The notes: generated by a model from the sequence alone, not told the origin. DNA of 64,000 nucleotides from an uncultured Treponema sp. (GCA_947167345.1 CAMVHR010000011.1:1-64000); one strand, 5' to 3'. Shown: positions 43,940 to 52,049, counted from the stretch's first letter. Translations and numbers: made by a program.

Positions 43940-45337
43940 TTATTCATACAGATCTTTCAATTCATACAAAATCAAGTTCTCTTTATATTCTTCATCAATA
44001 TCCTTAAATCCTTTCCTTGAAAAAAATCCATACTTTTGGCAGGAAAGCCCACATGCATTCACCTGCTGAATTTCCTTCCATATAAGAGCTTTATCTAATG
44101 GAGAAGAGCGGAATTTTGCCTCATAGAAAACATACGAACCATTGCATTCAGTCACAATATCAAACTCACCGTTCTTTTTATTTTTAGCATCGTCATAGTA
44201 ATATTTTCCTATGCGTTCAAAACCATATTCCAAGAGACCTTTCTGATTTTCGCGAATAAGAAACTGGCTGCAAATCTGCTCAAAAGCTTTTGGAACATAA
44301 GATTCATCAAAGTCCTGGGCTATAAACCTGTCAAAAAAAAGATCGCTGTTCATTACATTCAAGCGGGATAAATTCCTATAAATATATTTAAAATAAAACA
44401 TAGTAAGCTGGTCGCTTACATAGTATCCGGATTTTTTCCTGTTGTTTTCATCATTGATTGGAGATTTTTTTTCCACAACATCCATTTTTATAAGTTTATC
44501 GAGAACATCTGACAAAGTCGGGGAACTTGACACTTTAGACTGGGCAAGAATATCGGCAAATTTTACAATTCCTTTTGCCAAGGCTTCAAATACTTCATAG
44601 GCATTCTGCATCTTTGAAATTTCAGATTTCAAATACATGGTCACTTCGTTTTCCAGCCTGCTTGAAGGACTGGCAATCAAATCTATTATATTTTCCCTGA
44701 CAGTTTTTTTAGAATCAATCAGTCGATTATAATACGGAATTCCTCCAAACACAGAATAAAGACGCACTTTATCTTCATAAGAAAACTCCTTGTAAAAAAG
44801 GGAGGATTCATAATAATCCATAGCCTTAAGGTTTATTATCACATCAAAACGACCGAACAGAGGATTTTCTTTTTCAAGAAGGGATTGCATCGTTTCTACA
44901 TAAGAGCCGCAAAGCACAATCTTAAGCATAGACTCGTTTTTATTGCCGTCAATCAAATTCTGAATAATACTGTCCAGTCCTGAAACAACCTTTCGAAGAT
45001 ACGGATATTCATCGATTACAAGGACTGTCTTTGTTGAGCGACTTTGCCTGTATAAAAAGGAGAGAATAGATTCAAAAGTTTTAAATGCAAGCGGGGGCAT
45101 ATTCAATGATTCTGAAAGGATATCAGAAAAGCTTTCGACATTGTTTTCTTCAGAAGTTTCCTTACATTCGTAATAAATTGATTTTATTTCAGGATTCATT
45201 TTTAAGCTTTGTTTTAACAGTTCTGTTTTACCTATACGCCTGCGTCCATATACCAATCCTGCAAATTCAGAACTCGCATTGAAAAAATCATTAAGTATCT
45301 TTATCTGCCTATCTCTTCCTATAAATTTTGATTCCAT
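43940..45337 (-). CDS. AAA ATPase of the archaeal-ATPase/DUF234 type
   Basis: 465 aa from the ATG at 45337 (GAGG upstream). Walker A-like GLVYGRRRIGKTELL, Walker B VLVIDEYPYL, a winged-helix middle, and a C-terminal nuclease-like segment (YDDAKNKKNGEFDIVTECNGSYVFYEAKF, a PD-(D/E)xK pattern) typical of DUF234. The biological role of this family is poorly known. The 16-bp palindrome at 45354-45369 sits just before the gene. Confidence 0.85.
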   Translation of the reverse strand: MESKFIGRDRQIKILNDFFNASSEFAGLVYGRRRIGKTELLKQSLKMNPEIKSIYYECKETSEENNVESFSDILSESLNMPPLAFKTFESILSFLYRQSRSTKTVLVIDEYPYLRKVVSGLDSIIQNLIDGNKNESMLKIVLCGSYVETMQSLLEKENPLFGRFDVIINLKAMDYYESSLFYKEFSYEDKVRLYSVFGGIPYYNRLIDSKKTVRENIIDLIASPSSRLENEVTMYLKSEISKMQNAYEVFEALAKGIVKFADILAQSKVSSSPTLSDVLDKLIKMDVVEKKSPINDENNRKKSGYYVSDQLTMFYFKYIYRNLSRLNVMNSDLFFDRFIAQDFDESYVPKAFEQICSQFLIRENQKGLLEYGFERIGKYYYDDAKNKKNGEFDIVTECNGSYVFYEAKFRSSPLDKALIWKEIQQVNACGLSCQKYGFFSRKGFKDIDEEYKENLILYELKDLYE

Positions 45338-45353
45338 TACAGATCCTCTCAAT

Positions 45354-45422
45354 AAGTATACGTATACTTTTACAGCATGTCAATTTACTCGGTTTAAACC
45401 GACTCAGTTTTATCCGAGTAAA
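45354..45422. promoter_or_regulatory. Palindromes between the ATPase gene and lipoprotein element A
   Basis: A perfect 16-bp palindrome, half AAGTATAC (45354-45369), 16 nt from the ATPase start. Then TTTACTCGG (45384-45392) pairs with CCGAGTAAA (45414-45422), and TCGGTTTAAACCGA (45389-45402) is itself palindromic, so the two folds compete. Two 15-bp near-repeats begin at 45387 and 45402. Probably operators. Confidence 0.5.
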
Positions 45423-45450
45423 ACCAGCTTCTGAAGCATTTCGGACGCGA

Positions 45451-45556
45451 CCTTAACACTGTACAGTGTTAAGGGGCTTGACGAGAGCCCCTTAATGCAA
45501 ATCCGTGTGGCAGACAGCAGCAAGGCTGCCACCTGCCGTATACGGATTTGCATTAA
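45451..45556 (+). repeat. Three-hairpin leader element, copy A
   Basis: 106 bp. Perfect 24-bp palindrome (45451-45474, half CCTTAACACTGT); hairpin 2 with arms TTAAGGGGCT (45469-45478) / AGCCCCTTAA (45486-45495); hairpin 3 spanning 45492-45556 with outer arms TTAATGCAAATCCG / CGGATTTGCATTAA and an inner CAGCAGC/GCTGC stem. Each stem shares its TTAA-containing end with the next, so they are mutually exclusive. Ends 38 nt before the start codon of a small lipoprotein. Confidence 0.85.
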
Positions 45557-45594
45557 GTATTTTTAACTTATTTACAAAATCTGTGGAGGATTTT

Positions 45595-45948
45595 ATGAAG
45601 TTCTTTTCTAAACTTGCTGCTATTCTTGCAGCATTAATGTTGGCTTGCGCATTCGTTGCATGTTCTAATGACGGTGGTAGTAGTGATGACAGCGCTGGTA
45701 CCAGCTCATCAACTGGCACACTTATTGCTACATTTGCCAGCGGAAGTGGCTATACAGTATACAACTTCTATTCTGACAACAAGATGTCTATTGTTGAAAA
45801 TGGAGGTTCTCCAGACTGGTTTACATACACAGGAAACCCTGCAGCAACATCTGGCACAGTTACGATTTCTACATCTGAAGGTCCTTACACACTTACAATT
45901 AATGGTAATACAGCATCTGACGGCAATCATACCTATACCCGTCAGTAA
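45595..45948 (+). CDS. Small lipoprotein, paralogue 1
   Basis: 117 aa; GGAGG 6 nt before the ATG at 45595. Signal peptide KFFSKLAAILAALMLACAFVAC, Ser/Gly/Asp-rich linker (SNDGGSSDD), then a beta-rich domain (TLIATFASGSGYTVYNFYSDNKMS, WFTYTGNP, TVTISTSEGPYTLTINGN). The leader and first 32 codons are almost identical to those of the gene at 47487, while the mature domains are clearly divergent but alignable. Surface or periplasmic; function unknown. Confidence 0.8.
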   Translation: MKFFSKLAAILAALMLACAFVACSNDGGSSDDSAGTSSSTGTLIATFASGSGYTVYNFYSDNKMSIVENGGSPDWFTYTGNPAATSGTVTISTSEGPYTLTINGNTASDGNHTYTRQ

Positions 45949-45962
45949 ACAATATCACACAT

Positions 45963-46005
45963 AAAAAAATGCCCGTTCTCTGTGAATAAGAACGGGCATT
46001 TTTTT
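45963..46005. terminator. Bidirectional intrinsic terminator
   Basis: 12-bp perfect stem AATGCCCGTTCT (45968-45979) / AGAACGGGCATT (45989-46000) flanked by A7 on the left and T7 on the right. It serves the lipoprotein gene and the converging ATPase gene. Confidence 0.9.
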
Positions 46006-46006
46006 A

Positions 46007-47227
46007 TTAAGTCAGGGCGATATCTTTGCGGTGAAGCAAGAAATCAACAATATTTATGTGACCTATTCCATCGCGACTCATGTCCACCCTATCCAGACTC
46101 AAAACATATTTTGGAGAAGAATCTGATACAGGCTTGAATGCATCAAATTCACGGGAAATAGTTTCAGGGCTGGCAAGAAGATAGCACACCTGAAGAAAAC
46201 ACTTACGACCATCCTTAATTGCAACAAAATCAACCTCTCCTTTATAAGTCTTTCCTGTATAAACAGTATAACCGCGCATAAGAAGCTCATTAAAAATTAT
46301 GTTTTCCAGAAAAAAAGTATCCTCAAAATTCACACTGTTTGTATTTATAATTCTAAGCCCCATATCAACAGCATAATATTTTTCGTTTCCTTTAAGAGCT
46401 TCTTTCCCTGAAATATTGAATTTTTTTACAGCATGAATAAGATATGCTTTTTGCATTTTTTCAAGATAATTATATACAGTCTGACGTGTAATTTTCTTAT
46501 TATGATGTGTTCCATAATAATTAACCACATTCTCAACAGAAAATTCCTTTCCAGCATTAGCAAGAATATAAAGAGAAATATCCATGAATGTTTTTTTATC
46601 AAATCTGGAGGATTTTCCAGAAATGTCTTTTTTTATTATTCCTTCATAAAGAGATAAAAGATAACGACGTCTGTCCTGTTCACGCACAAAATCAAAGCGA
46701 AGTGGAAAGCCTCCCCACTTGAGATAATCAAAAATCATATCCTCAGAAAATTCCCGATTGTTCGCCTTAAAATATTCACTCATTTCCAGAAAAGAAAAAG
46801 GCATAACCTCAAACTCAACAGTCCGCCCTGTCAAAAGACTTGCCAGCTCTCCAGAAAGAAGCGTAGAATTGCTTCCTGTAACAAAAACAGAACATTTTAC
46901 AGTAGCCCGCAACGATGCAAGAACTTTTTCAAACCCTTCCACATTTTGAATTTCATCAACGAAAATATAATACTTACCACCATCAGAAATCCTGTTCACA
47001 ATCTCAGAATTTAAATCAGCAGCAGTCTTTATGAATTCATATTCAAAATCTTCAAGATTAATGTAAATGATGTGATTTCCGTTAATGCCCCTTGTTAAAA
47101 ATTCATTCCGAATTTCCTGAAGGATAACAGACTTGCCCGAGCGCCGTATTCCTGTAATCACCTTTATAAGATCTGTTTCGTAAAACGGCCGTATCATATC
47201 CATATAACATTCACGATTTATAAACAC
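46007..47227 (-). CDS. AAA ATPase with DUF4143-type C-terminus
   Basis: 406 aa, starting at GTG 47227 with AGAGG 6 nt upstream. Walker A ITGIRRSGKSVILQEI, Walker B YYIFVDEIQNV, TGSNSTLLSGELASLLTGR, winged-helix region (ITRQTVYNYLEKMQKAYLI), and C-terminal FLENIIFNELLMRGYTVYTGKTYKGEVDFVAIKDGRKCFLQV, a PD-(D/E)xK-like fold. A widespread family with no settled function. It is unrelated in detail to the ATPase at 43940, although both sit next to the duplicated lipoproteins. Confidence 0.87.
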   Translation of the reverse strand: MFINRECYMDMIRPFYETDLIKVITGIRRSGKSVILQEIRNEFLTRGINGNHIIYINLEDFEYEFIKTAADLNSEIVNRISDGGKYYIFVDEIQNVEGFEKVLASLRATVKCSVFVTGSNSTLLSGELASLLTGRTVEFEVMPFSFLEMSEYFKANNREFSEDMIFDYLKWGGFPLRFDFVREQDRRRYLLSLYEGIIKKDISGKSSRFDKKTFMDISLYILANAGKEFSVENVVNYYGTHHNKKITRQTVYNYLEKMQKAYLIHAVKKFNISGKEALKGNEKYYAVDMGLRIINTNSVNFEDTFFLENIIFNELLMRGYTVYTGKTYKGEVDFVAIKDGRKCFLQVCYLLASPETISREFDAFKPVSDSSPKYVLSLDRVDMSRDGIGHINIVDFLLHRKDIALT

Positions 47228-47342
47228 AAAACACCTCTTATCTTTACATTTTAATAAAGATTATATATTTGTCAACTTAAACAAACTTTATTTTTGACAA
47301 TTCACAAAAAATTTCAATTTTGTAAAACTCCACGCAAAGTGC

Positions 47343-47448
47343 CCTTAACACTGTACAGTGTTAAGGGGCTTGACGAGAGCCCCTTAATGCAAATCCGTGT
47401 GGCAGACAGCAGCAAGGCTGCTACCTGCCGTACACGGATTTGCATTAA
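47343..47448 (+). repeat. Three-hairpin leader element, copy B
   Basis: 106 bp, the same length and layout as copy A: identical 24-bp palindrome (47343-47366) and hairpin 2. Hairpin 3 differs at two bases, both of which improve or keep pairing (ACACGG opposite CCGTGT; GCTGCT opposite AGCAGC). Ends 38 nt before the start codon of the second small lipoprotein. Confidence 0.85.
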
Positions 47449-47486
47449 GTATTTTTATATTATTTACAAAATCTGTGGAGGATTTT

Positions 47487-47867
47487 ATGAAGTTCTTTTC
47501 TAAGATTGCTGCTATTCTTGCAGCATTGATGTTGGCTTGCGCATTCGTTGCATGTTCTAATGACGGTGGTAGTAGTGATGATGGTGCCAGTACAAACAGT
47601 ACAACTTCTATCAGTAGCTCAGCTACACTTATCGCTACATATACTGGTAACGGTATGACATTCAGGTTCTATAGCAGCAATCAGGTAAGCATGAGCGGTC
47701 AGGGAGCTTCTGGTATTGGAACTTATACAGGAAATCCAACTTCTGGCTCTGGTGTAATCTCATACGATGATACAGGTGCAGGACAACATTTCGATGACAG
47801 TTATTCAGTTTCCGGTACTACAATGACTATTACCGGTGGATTTGCAGGATCTTATACAAAACAATAA
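47487..47867 (+). CDS. Small lipoprotein, paralogue 2
   Basis: 126 aa; GGAGG 6 nt before the ATG. The signal peptide matches paralogue 1 except Leu7 to Ile. The Ser/Thr-rich linker is longer, then TLIATYTGNGMTFRFYSSNQVSMSG, IGTYTGNPTSGSGVISYDD, TMTITGGFAGSYTKQ. Same fold as paralogue 1 by alignment, but low identity in the mature part. Own leader element and terminator. Confidence 0.8.
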   Translation: MKFFSKIAAILAALMLACAFVACSNDGGSSDDGASTNSTTSISSSATLIATYTGNGMTFRFYSSNQVSMSGQGASGIGTYTGNPTSGSGVISYDDTGAGQHFDDSYSVSGTTMTITGGFAGSYTKQ

Positions 47868-47884
47868 AAAGTTGCTTTAAACGC

Positions 47885-47924
47885 AAAAAGCCCGTTCTCT
47901 TTCTCTGAGAACGGGCTTTTTTAT
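47885..47924. terminator. Bidirectional intrinsic terminator
   Basis: 15-bp stem AAAAAGCCCGTTCTC (47885-47899) / GAGAACGGGCTTTTT (47907-47921). The GCCCGTTCT core is the same as in the terminator at 45963. It lies between converging genes. Confidence 0.9.
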
Positions 47925-47934
47925 AAAAATCAGT

Positions 47935-48945
47935 TTAATTTTTCGGATTCTTCTTGAGAAGTTGATTCTTCAATACTGTAAGGACATTCTTATCTATGTG
48001 CATTCCTACAGAATTGTGATCTCCTTTTTTATCAAAGACAAACTTGTACTTTTTTGAGCCAAGTTCCTTGAGCTTTGCTTCAAACTCAATTACGCTGTCG
48101 GCAGACTGCGTGTCATCGAGCATTCCGTTGGCTGAAAGAATATAGATGTCCTTGAATTTTTGCGGCCATTGAATCGGGGAGTAACGTTCGGCAAAAGTCT
48201 TAATCTGATCATCCGTCATGAAGTTTTCCGCTGGTTCACCGCGGTTCGAGCAGTCATACTGCTTTTCTCCTAGATCTGAAAAAGACATAACTCCAGACTT
48301 CGCAATAATTGCCCTCGGCTTATAGAGTCCGTGCGCTCCGTAGCAGAATGCGACAGTAGATCCGAAAGAACTTCCTTCAATGGCAAAGCGTGAGGCATCC
48401 ACGCCGTCAACAGTGTTGTAGTACTCTATAATTCGGTCAATGTAATGAACGGTTTCGCCAACCATTCCCTGCACTGGAAGAGGTCCTTCATCGCTGTCGC
48501 CCAGTGCAGCAGCATCCATCGATATGACTCGTATGCCGGCCTTTGCATACGCATAGGCCTTGAGGTCGCCATCTGTCCAAAACCAAAATATATCACTGCG
48601 ATTACTTCCCATACCGTCCAAAAAAATGAGAATGGGCTTATCTTTTTTGCCCTTATCATCCGTATAAATGTCGTAGACATGAATACCGTCGATATTCAGG
48701 GCCTTGATTACCAAGTTTGAAGGCTTTCGATTAGCCTGCTCTTTGATAATATCCTGTGCCTGTTCGGAAATACTTTCTTCCGTTACAGTTCCATTAAATG
48801 GGCGGATTGATGTTAAAAACGGCTGCCCGAGCTGTTCCGGGGCAGTATACTTGTCCAGAATGAACTGACCATCCTCCCCCATTGCAAATGCAGCCGCAGC
48901 AAGAATAAAGCTTACCAAGACTTGTACAAAAAACCTTCTTTTCAT
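47935..48945 (-). CDS. Exported alpha/beta hydrolase
   Basis: 336 aa with signal peptide (LAAAAFAMG). Fold markers: PILIFLDGMGSNRSD (oxyanion region), ISMDAAALGDSDEG, nucleophile elbow FAIEGSSFGSTVAF (GxSxG), and a late acid and His (LDDTQSAD..., KKGDHNSVG). An esterase/peptidase-type enzyme in the periplasm; substrate unknown. Its promoter has an operator in the spacer, and the divergent XRE gene is the obvious candidate regulator. Confidence 0.82.
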   Translation of the reverse strand: MKRRFFVQVLVSFILAAAAFAMGEDGQFILDKYTAPEQLGQPFLTSIRPFNGTVTEESISEQAQDIIKEQANRKPSNLVIKALNIDGIHVYDIYTDDKGKKDKPILIFLDGMGSNRSDIFWFWTDGDLKAYAYAKAGIRVISMDAAALGDSDEGPLPVQGMVGETVHYIDRIIEYYNTVDGVDASRFAIEGSSFGSTVAFCYGAHGLYKPRAIIAKSGVMSFSDLGEKQYDCSNRGEPAENFMTDDQIKTFAERYSPIQWPQKFKDIYILSANGMLDDTQSADSVIEFEAKLKELGSKKYKFVFDKKGDHNSVGMHIDKNVLTVLKNQLLKKNPKN

Positions 48946-48960
48946 GACTGTTCTCCTTAA

Positions 48961-49036
48961 TACCGATATATAGGTATTACTTATATTATACCTACAATTA
49001 GGTACAAGTCAACAAAATAATACCAAGATATTGGTA
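48961..49036. promoter_or_regulatory. Three TACC-N8-GGTA operators with divergent promoters
   Basis: 16-bp sites at 48961-48976, 48989-49004 and 49021-49036, all TACC-N8-GGTA. For the hydrolase, TTGACT (49007-49012), 16-nt spacer, TATAAT (48985-48990) on the minus strand place site 2 squarely across the promoter. Site 3 overlaps a TATTAT box (49035-49040) 6 nt before the XRE start codon. The layout implies one repressor acting on both directions. Confidence 0.8.
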
Positions 49037-49046
49037 TTATAGAGAT

Positions 49047-49391
49047 ATGTTTAGAGATAATCTAAAGGAACAGATAGAATACAAGGGAATGATTATAAAA
49101 GAGCTTGCAGCAAAGACAGGAATAAGTAAGCGTACAATTGACACTTATGTAGACAGCCGCGCCGTAATTCCTAATGCCGAAATAGCGGTAAAACTTGCGG
49201 AAGCTCTAGATACCAGCGTAGAATACCTTGTCAAAGGATCTGAACAAAAATCCACACAAAACATTCCTCATGCAGATATTAAAAATTACGTAAAATATAA
49301 GAGAATTATAGATGATTTAAATTCAATTTCTCAAGAATACCTTCCGGCGGTAGAGGCAATGATTCATGCCGCCGCAAAAAAGCTGCCGTGA
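49047..49391 (+). CDS. XRE-family repressor
   Basis: 114 aa. Helix-turn-helix at residues 1-65 (LKEQIEYKGMIIKELAAKTGISKRTIDTYVDSRAVIPNAEIAVKLAEALDTSVEYLVKG), followed by a short helical tail. No ribosome site; a -10-like TATTAT ends 6 nt before the ATG, so it may be leaderless. Probably binds the TACC-N8-GGTA sites and represses itself and the exported hydrolase (inference). Confidence 0.8.
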   Translation: MFRDNLKEQIEYKGMIIKELAAKTGISKRTIDTYVDSRAVIPNAEIAVKLAEALDTSVEYLVKGSEQKSTQNIPHADIKNYVKYKRIIDDLNSISQEYLPAVEAMIHAAAKKLP

Positions 49392-49433
49392 CTTAATAAT
49401 GCAATCTCTAAAAGAAAGATCTTATCTGGAGTT

Positions 49434-49540
49434 CCTTATTGCGAATCCGTGCGGAGGAAAGCATCTAAGGATGTGCTGCCAGGAGCATTTCTTTAGCAGT
49501 TGTCCAAGCACATCCAGCACAGAAAATCAATTTAAAGTCA
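49434..49540 (+). other. Intergenic stretch with a possible remnant of the hairpin element
   Basis: 49434-49454 matches the start of hairpin 3 of element A (CCTTAATGCAAATCC...) at 18 of 21 bases. The return arm is absent, and no signal peptide follows. Nothing else is recognisable here. Confidence 0.35.
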
Positions 49541-49585
49541 AAAAACGCCAGTTCTCATTTTCAGAAAACTGGCGTTTTCTTTTTA
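49541..49585. terminator. Intrinsic terminator between converging genes
   Basis: 12-bp stem AAAACGCCAGTT (49542-49553) / AACTGGCGTTTT (49567-49578) with A-rich left and T-rich right flanks. It serves the TSCPD gene on the minus strand and the plus-strand region. Confidence 0.8.
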
Positions 49586-49596
49586 ATGCATGCCTG

Positions 49597-49839
49597 CTAA
49601 CAATTCATAACCGCTTTTGCCAGCTGGTCGGCACAGCTTGTGCTTTTGCTGCCACACAGATTACCAGAAAGCTTTTTGGCAATTTCTTCGGCAGACATTC
49701 CCTCACACAGAAGACCAATAGCTTTCAAGTTACCGTTGCAGCCACCTTCAAAGCGAATATTGCGGATTACATCACCGTCACGTGTAAAGTGAATGACTTT
49801 TGCACACGTGCCAGTGGTTTTATAAGAAACTTCTTCCAT
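49597..49839 (-). CDS. TSCPD-domain protein (TIGR03905-like)
   Basis: 80 aa from the ATG at 49839 (MEEVSYKTTGTCAKVIHF). Features: TTGTCAKVI, IRFEGGCNGNLKAIGLLCEGMSAEEI, LCGSKSTSCADQLAKAV. The conserved Cys residues and the STSCADQL ending match the TSCPD domain, also found in ribonucleotide reductases, where it may bind metal or nucleotide. Function unknown. It follows ilvE. Confidence 0.85.
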   Translation of the reverse strand: MEEVSYKTTGTCAKVIHFTRDGDVIRNIRFEGGCNGNLKAIGLLCEGMSAEEIAKKLSGNLCGSKSTSCADQLAKAVMNC

Positions 49840-49851
49840 AAAAACAATTAA

Positions 49852-49871
49852 GGGCGGTCTTTCAACCGCCC
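49852..49871 (-). terminator. GC hairpin between ilvE and the TSCPD gene
   Basis: Stem GGGCGGT / ACCGCCC with a 6-nt loop, followed on the minus strand by TTAATTGTTTTT. Probably a weak or partial terminator that lowers read-through into the TSCPD gene. Confidence 0.55.
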
Positions 49872-49903
49872 CCCTCAAAAAGCATTATTTTACATTCACA
49901 CAA

Positions 49904-50929
49904 TTATGCAATTGTGTAAATCCAGCCTTCAGGAGCCTTTTCGGTTCCCATCTGAATTCCAGTAAGAGTATCGCGGAGCTTGCCAAGAACAGGTCCCATG
50001 TTTTCCATGCCAGAAGGAATGTTGATTTCCTTGTCATGATCAACAATCTTTCCAATAGGAGAAATTACTGCAGCTGTTCCACAGAGACCACACTCTACAA
50101 AGTCCTTAAGCTCATCTTTGTGAACCTTGCGCTCCTCAACTTCAATGTGCAGGTAATCTTTTGCAACCTGAATAAGAGAACGGCGTGTAATAGAAGGAAG
50201 AATGCTATTAGACTTTGGAGTAACAAGTTTTCCGTCCTTTGTAACAAAAAGAATGTTAGCTCCACCAGTTTCTTCAATATATGTATGTGTTGCAGGGTCA
50301 AGATACATGTTTTCTGCAAAACCATTGCGGTGAGCATCCATAATATTGTGAAGGCTCATTGCATAGTTAAGGCCAGCCTTAATGTCTCCTGTTCCATGAG
50401 GAGCTGCACGGTCAAGATCAGAGAGACGTACAGTAATAGGCTTTACACCACCCTTGAAATAAGGTCCAACAGGAGTAACAAGAATGCGGAACTGATATTC
50501 TTCAGCAGGCTTTACTCCTATTACAGCGCTAGAACCGAACATATAAGGGCGGATATAGAGGGTTGCGCCAGAACCGTAAGGAGGAACAAAGTCAAGATTT
50601 GCCTTTACGACATCAAGCACAGCCTGAATGAATCTTTCTTTTGGGAAAACAGGCATTTCAAGACGCTCACATGAATCCTTCATGCGGTCTGCGTTTAAAT
50701 CAGGGCGGAATGTGACGACCTTTCCGTCTTTTGTCGTGTATGCCTTAAGTCCTTCAAAACAAGTCTGTGCATACTGAAGGACGCCTGCACATTCAGAGAT
50801 TGTAATTTCATGATTTGCAGTAAGTTCTCCTGCATCCCATGAGCCATTCTTGTAATTTGCCACAAAACTTTTGTTTGTGTTCATGTAACCGAAAGGCAAA
50901 TTTGCCCAGTCAAGATTTTTATTTCCCAT
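49904..50929 (-). CDS. ilvE: Branched-chain amino acid aminotransferase
   Basis: 341 aa, class IV PLP fold: YAQTCFEGLKAYTTKDGKV, FRPDLNADRM, LYIRPYMFGS, catalytic Lys in GTGDIKAGLNYA, YIEETGGANILFV, LPSITRRSLIQVA, ECGLCGTAAVISPIGK. Transfers the amino group between Leu/Ile/Val and 2-oxoglutarate in the cytoplasm. The length fits type II IlvE. Confidence 0.95.
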   Translation of the reverse strand: MGNKNLDWANLPFGYMNTNKSFVANYKNGSWDAGELTANHEITISECAGVLQYAQTCFEGLKAYTTKDGKVVTFRPDLNADRMKDSCERLEMPVFPKERFIQAVLDVVKANLDFVPPYGSGATLYIRPYMFGSSAVIGVKPAEEYQFRILVTPVGPYFKGGVKPITVRLSDLDRAAPHGTGDIKAGLNYAMSLHNIMDAHRNGFAENMYLDPATHTYIEETGGANILFVTKDGKLVTPKSNSILPSITRRSLIQVAKDYLHIEVEERKVHKDELKDFVECGLCGTAAVISPIGKIVDHDKEINIPSGMENMGPVLGKLRDTLTGIQMGTEKAPEGWIYTIA

Positions 50930-51044
50930 GATTTAACCTCTATTATAAGAACTTTATCACTATTAAAGTAAATTTTCAACCGTTAAAAATATTATTTGCT
51001 TTATTTTAGTTTTCAGTTTATTCTTCTTACATAAGGAGGTTTTT

Positions 51045-52049
51045 ATGGAGGTTACATTGAAGGACATAGCCCGGGAATGTAATGTCTCATTTTCTACAGT
51101 CAGCAAGGCTTTAAAAAACAGCAGCGAAATAAGCCAGAAGACTATAGACCTTGTAAACAAGACGGCAAAAAAGATGGGATACCATACAAATGCCGCGGCA
51201 AGGGCTTTAAGAATAAACAAAACATACAGCATCGGAGTGATATTTGAAGATATTACAGGGTCGGGGCTTCAGCACCAGTATTTTGCAAAAATATTCGATT
51301 CCATCAATGTTCATGCAAACAAGGCTGGCTACAACATTACGTTTCTCAGTCACAACAGCAGCCAAAGCTATCTTGCACAAGCAAAGTACAGAAGATGTGA
51401 CGGAGTAATCATTGTAAGTACAAATTTTTACAGGGATGACGTTCAGGCTCTTTTAACAAGTAACATTCCGCTAAGCATGCTGGATTTCAGGGACAGTTAC
51501 AACCATTCTTCCGTAATGAGCGACAACAAGACAGGAATCAGGATAATTACAGAAGAAATCATAAAGAAGGGACACAAAAAAATAGCTTACATTCACGGAG
51601 AAGAATCCGATGTCACAAAGCTAAGGATGACTTCGTTCAGGCAGACAATGAAAAAAAATGGGATAGAAATATGCAAAGAATATGTAAAGGATGCGATTTA
51701 TCATGACCCGGAAGAAAGTTTTAAGGCAACAGAACAGCTTCTGCAGGAAAAAGAGCAGCCTACATGCATAATCTACCCTGATGACTTTGCAGCCCTTGGG
51801 GGAATTCAAGCTCTTGCAAAGCACAGTTTCATTCCTGGAAAAAACATAAGCATTGCAGGATACGATGGAATCCTCATTTCTACCCTGTTAACCCCAAAAC
51901 TTACGACATATCAGCAGGATGCAAAGGAACTTGGCAGGCAGCTCGTAGAACAGCTCCTGTCAAACATTGAATATCCTGAAACATTCAAATCAGAAACTGT
52001 AAAAGTATCCGGTCAACTGTTACAAGGAGCAAGCATTATGACAATATGA
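51045..52049 (+). CDS. LacI-family transcription regulator
   Basis: 334 aa; AGGAGG before the ATG. N-terminal LacI helix-turn-helix (TLKDIARECNVSFSTVSKALKNSSEISQKT, HTNAAARALR with hinge), then a periplasmic-binding-protein-like effector domain (SIGVIFEDITGSG, GVIIVSTNF, KIAYIHGEESDVTKLR, ISIAGYDGI). The ACAACGTTGT operators in the leader of the following sugar-binding-protein gene are its likely targets. Confidence 0.92.
   Translation: MEVTLKDIARECNVSFSTVSKALKNSSEISQKTIDLVNKTAKKMGYHTNAAARALRINKTYSIGVIFEDITGSGLQHQYFAKIFDSINVHANKAGYNITFLSHNSSQSYLAQAKYRRCDGVIIVSTNFYRDDVQALLTSNIPLSMLDFRDSYNHSSVMSDNKTGIRIITEEIIKKGHKKIAYIHGEESDVTKLRMTSFRQTMKKNGIEICKEYVKDAIYHDPEESFKATEQLLQEKEQPTCIIYPDDFAALGGIQALAKHSFIPGKNISIAGYDGILISTLLTPKLTTYQQDAKELGRQLVEQLLSNIEYPETFKSETVKVSGQLLQGASIMTI

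Noticed and set aside
45451..47448. Integron attC sites
   Set aside because: The palindrome contains GTTAAGG, but the consensus core GTTRRRY is not met, no integrase is seen, and the genes between copies do not form a one-direction cassette array.
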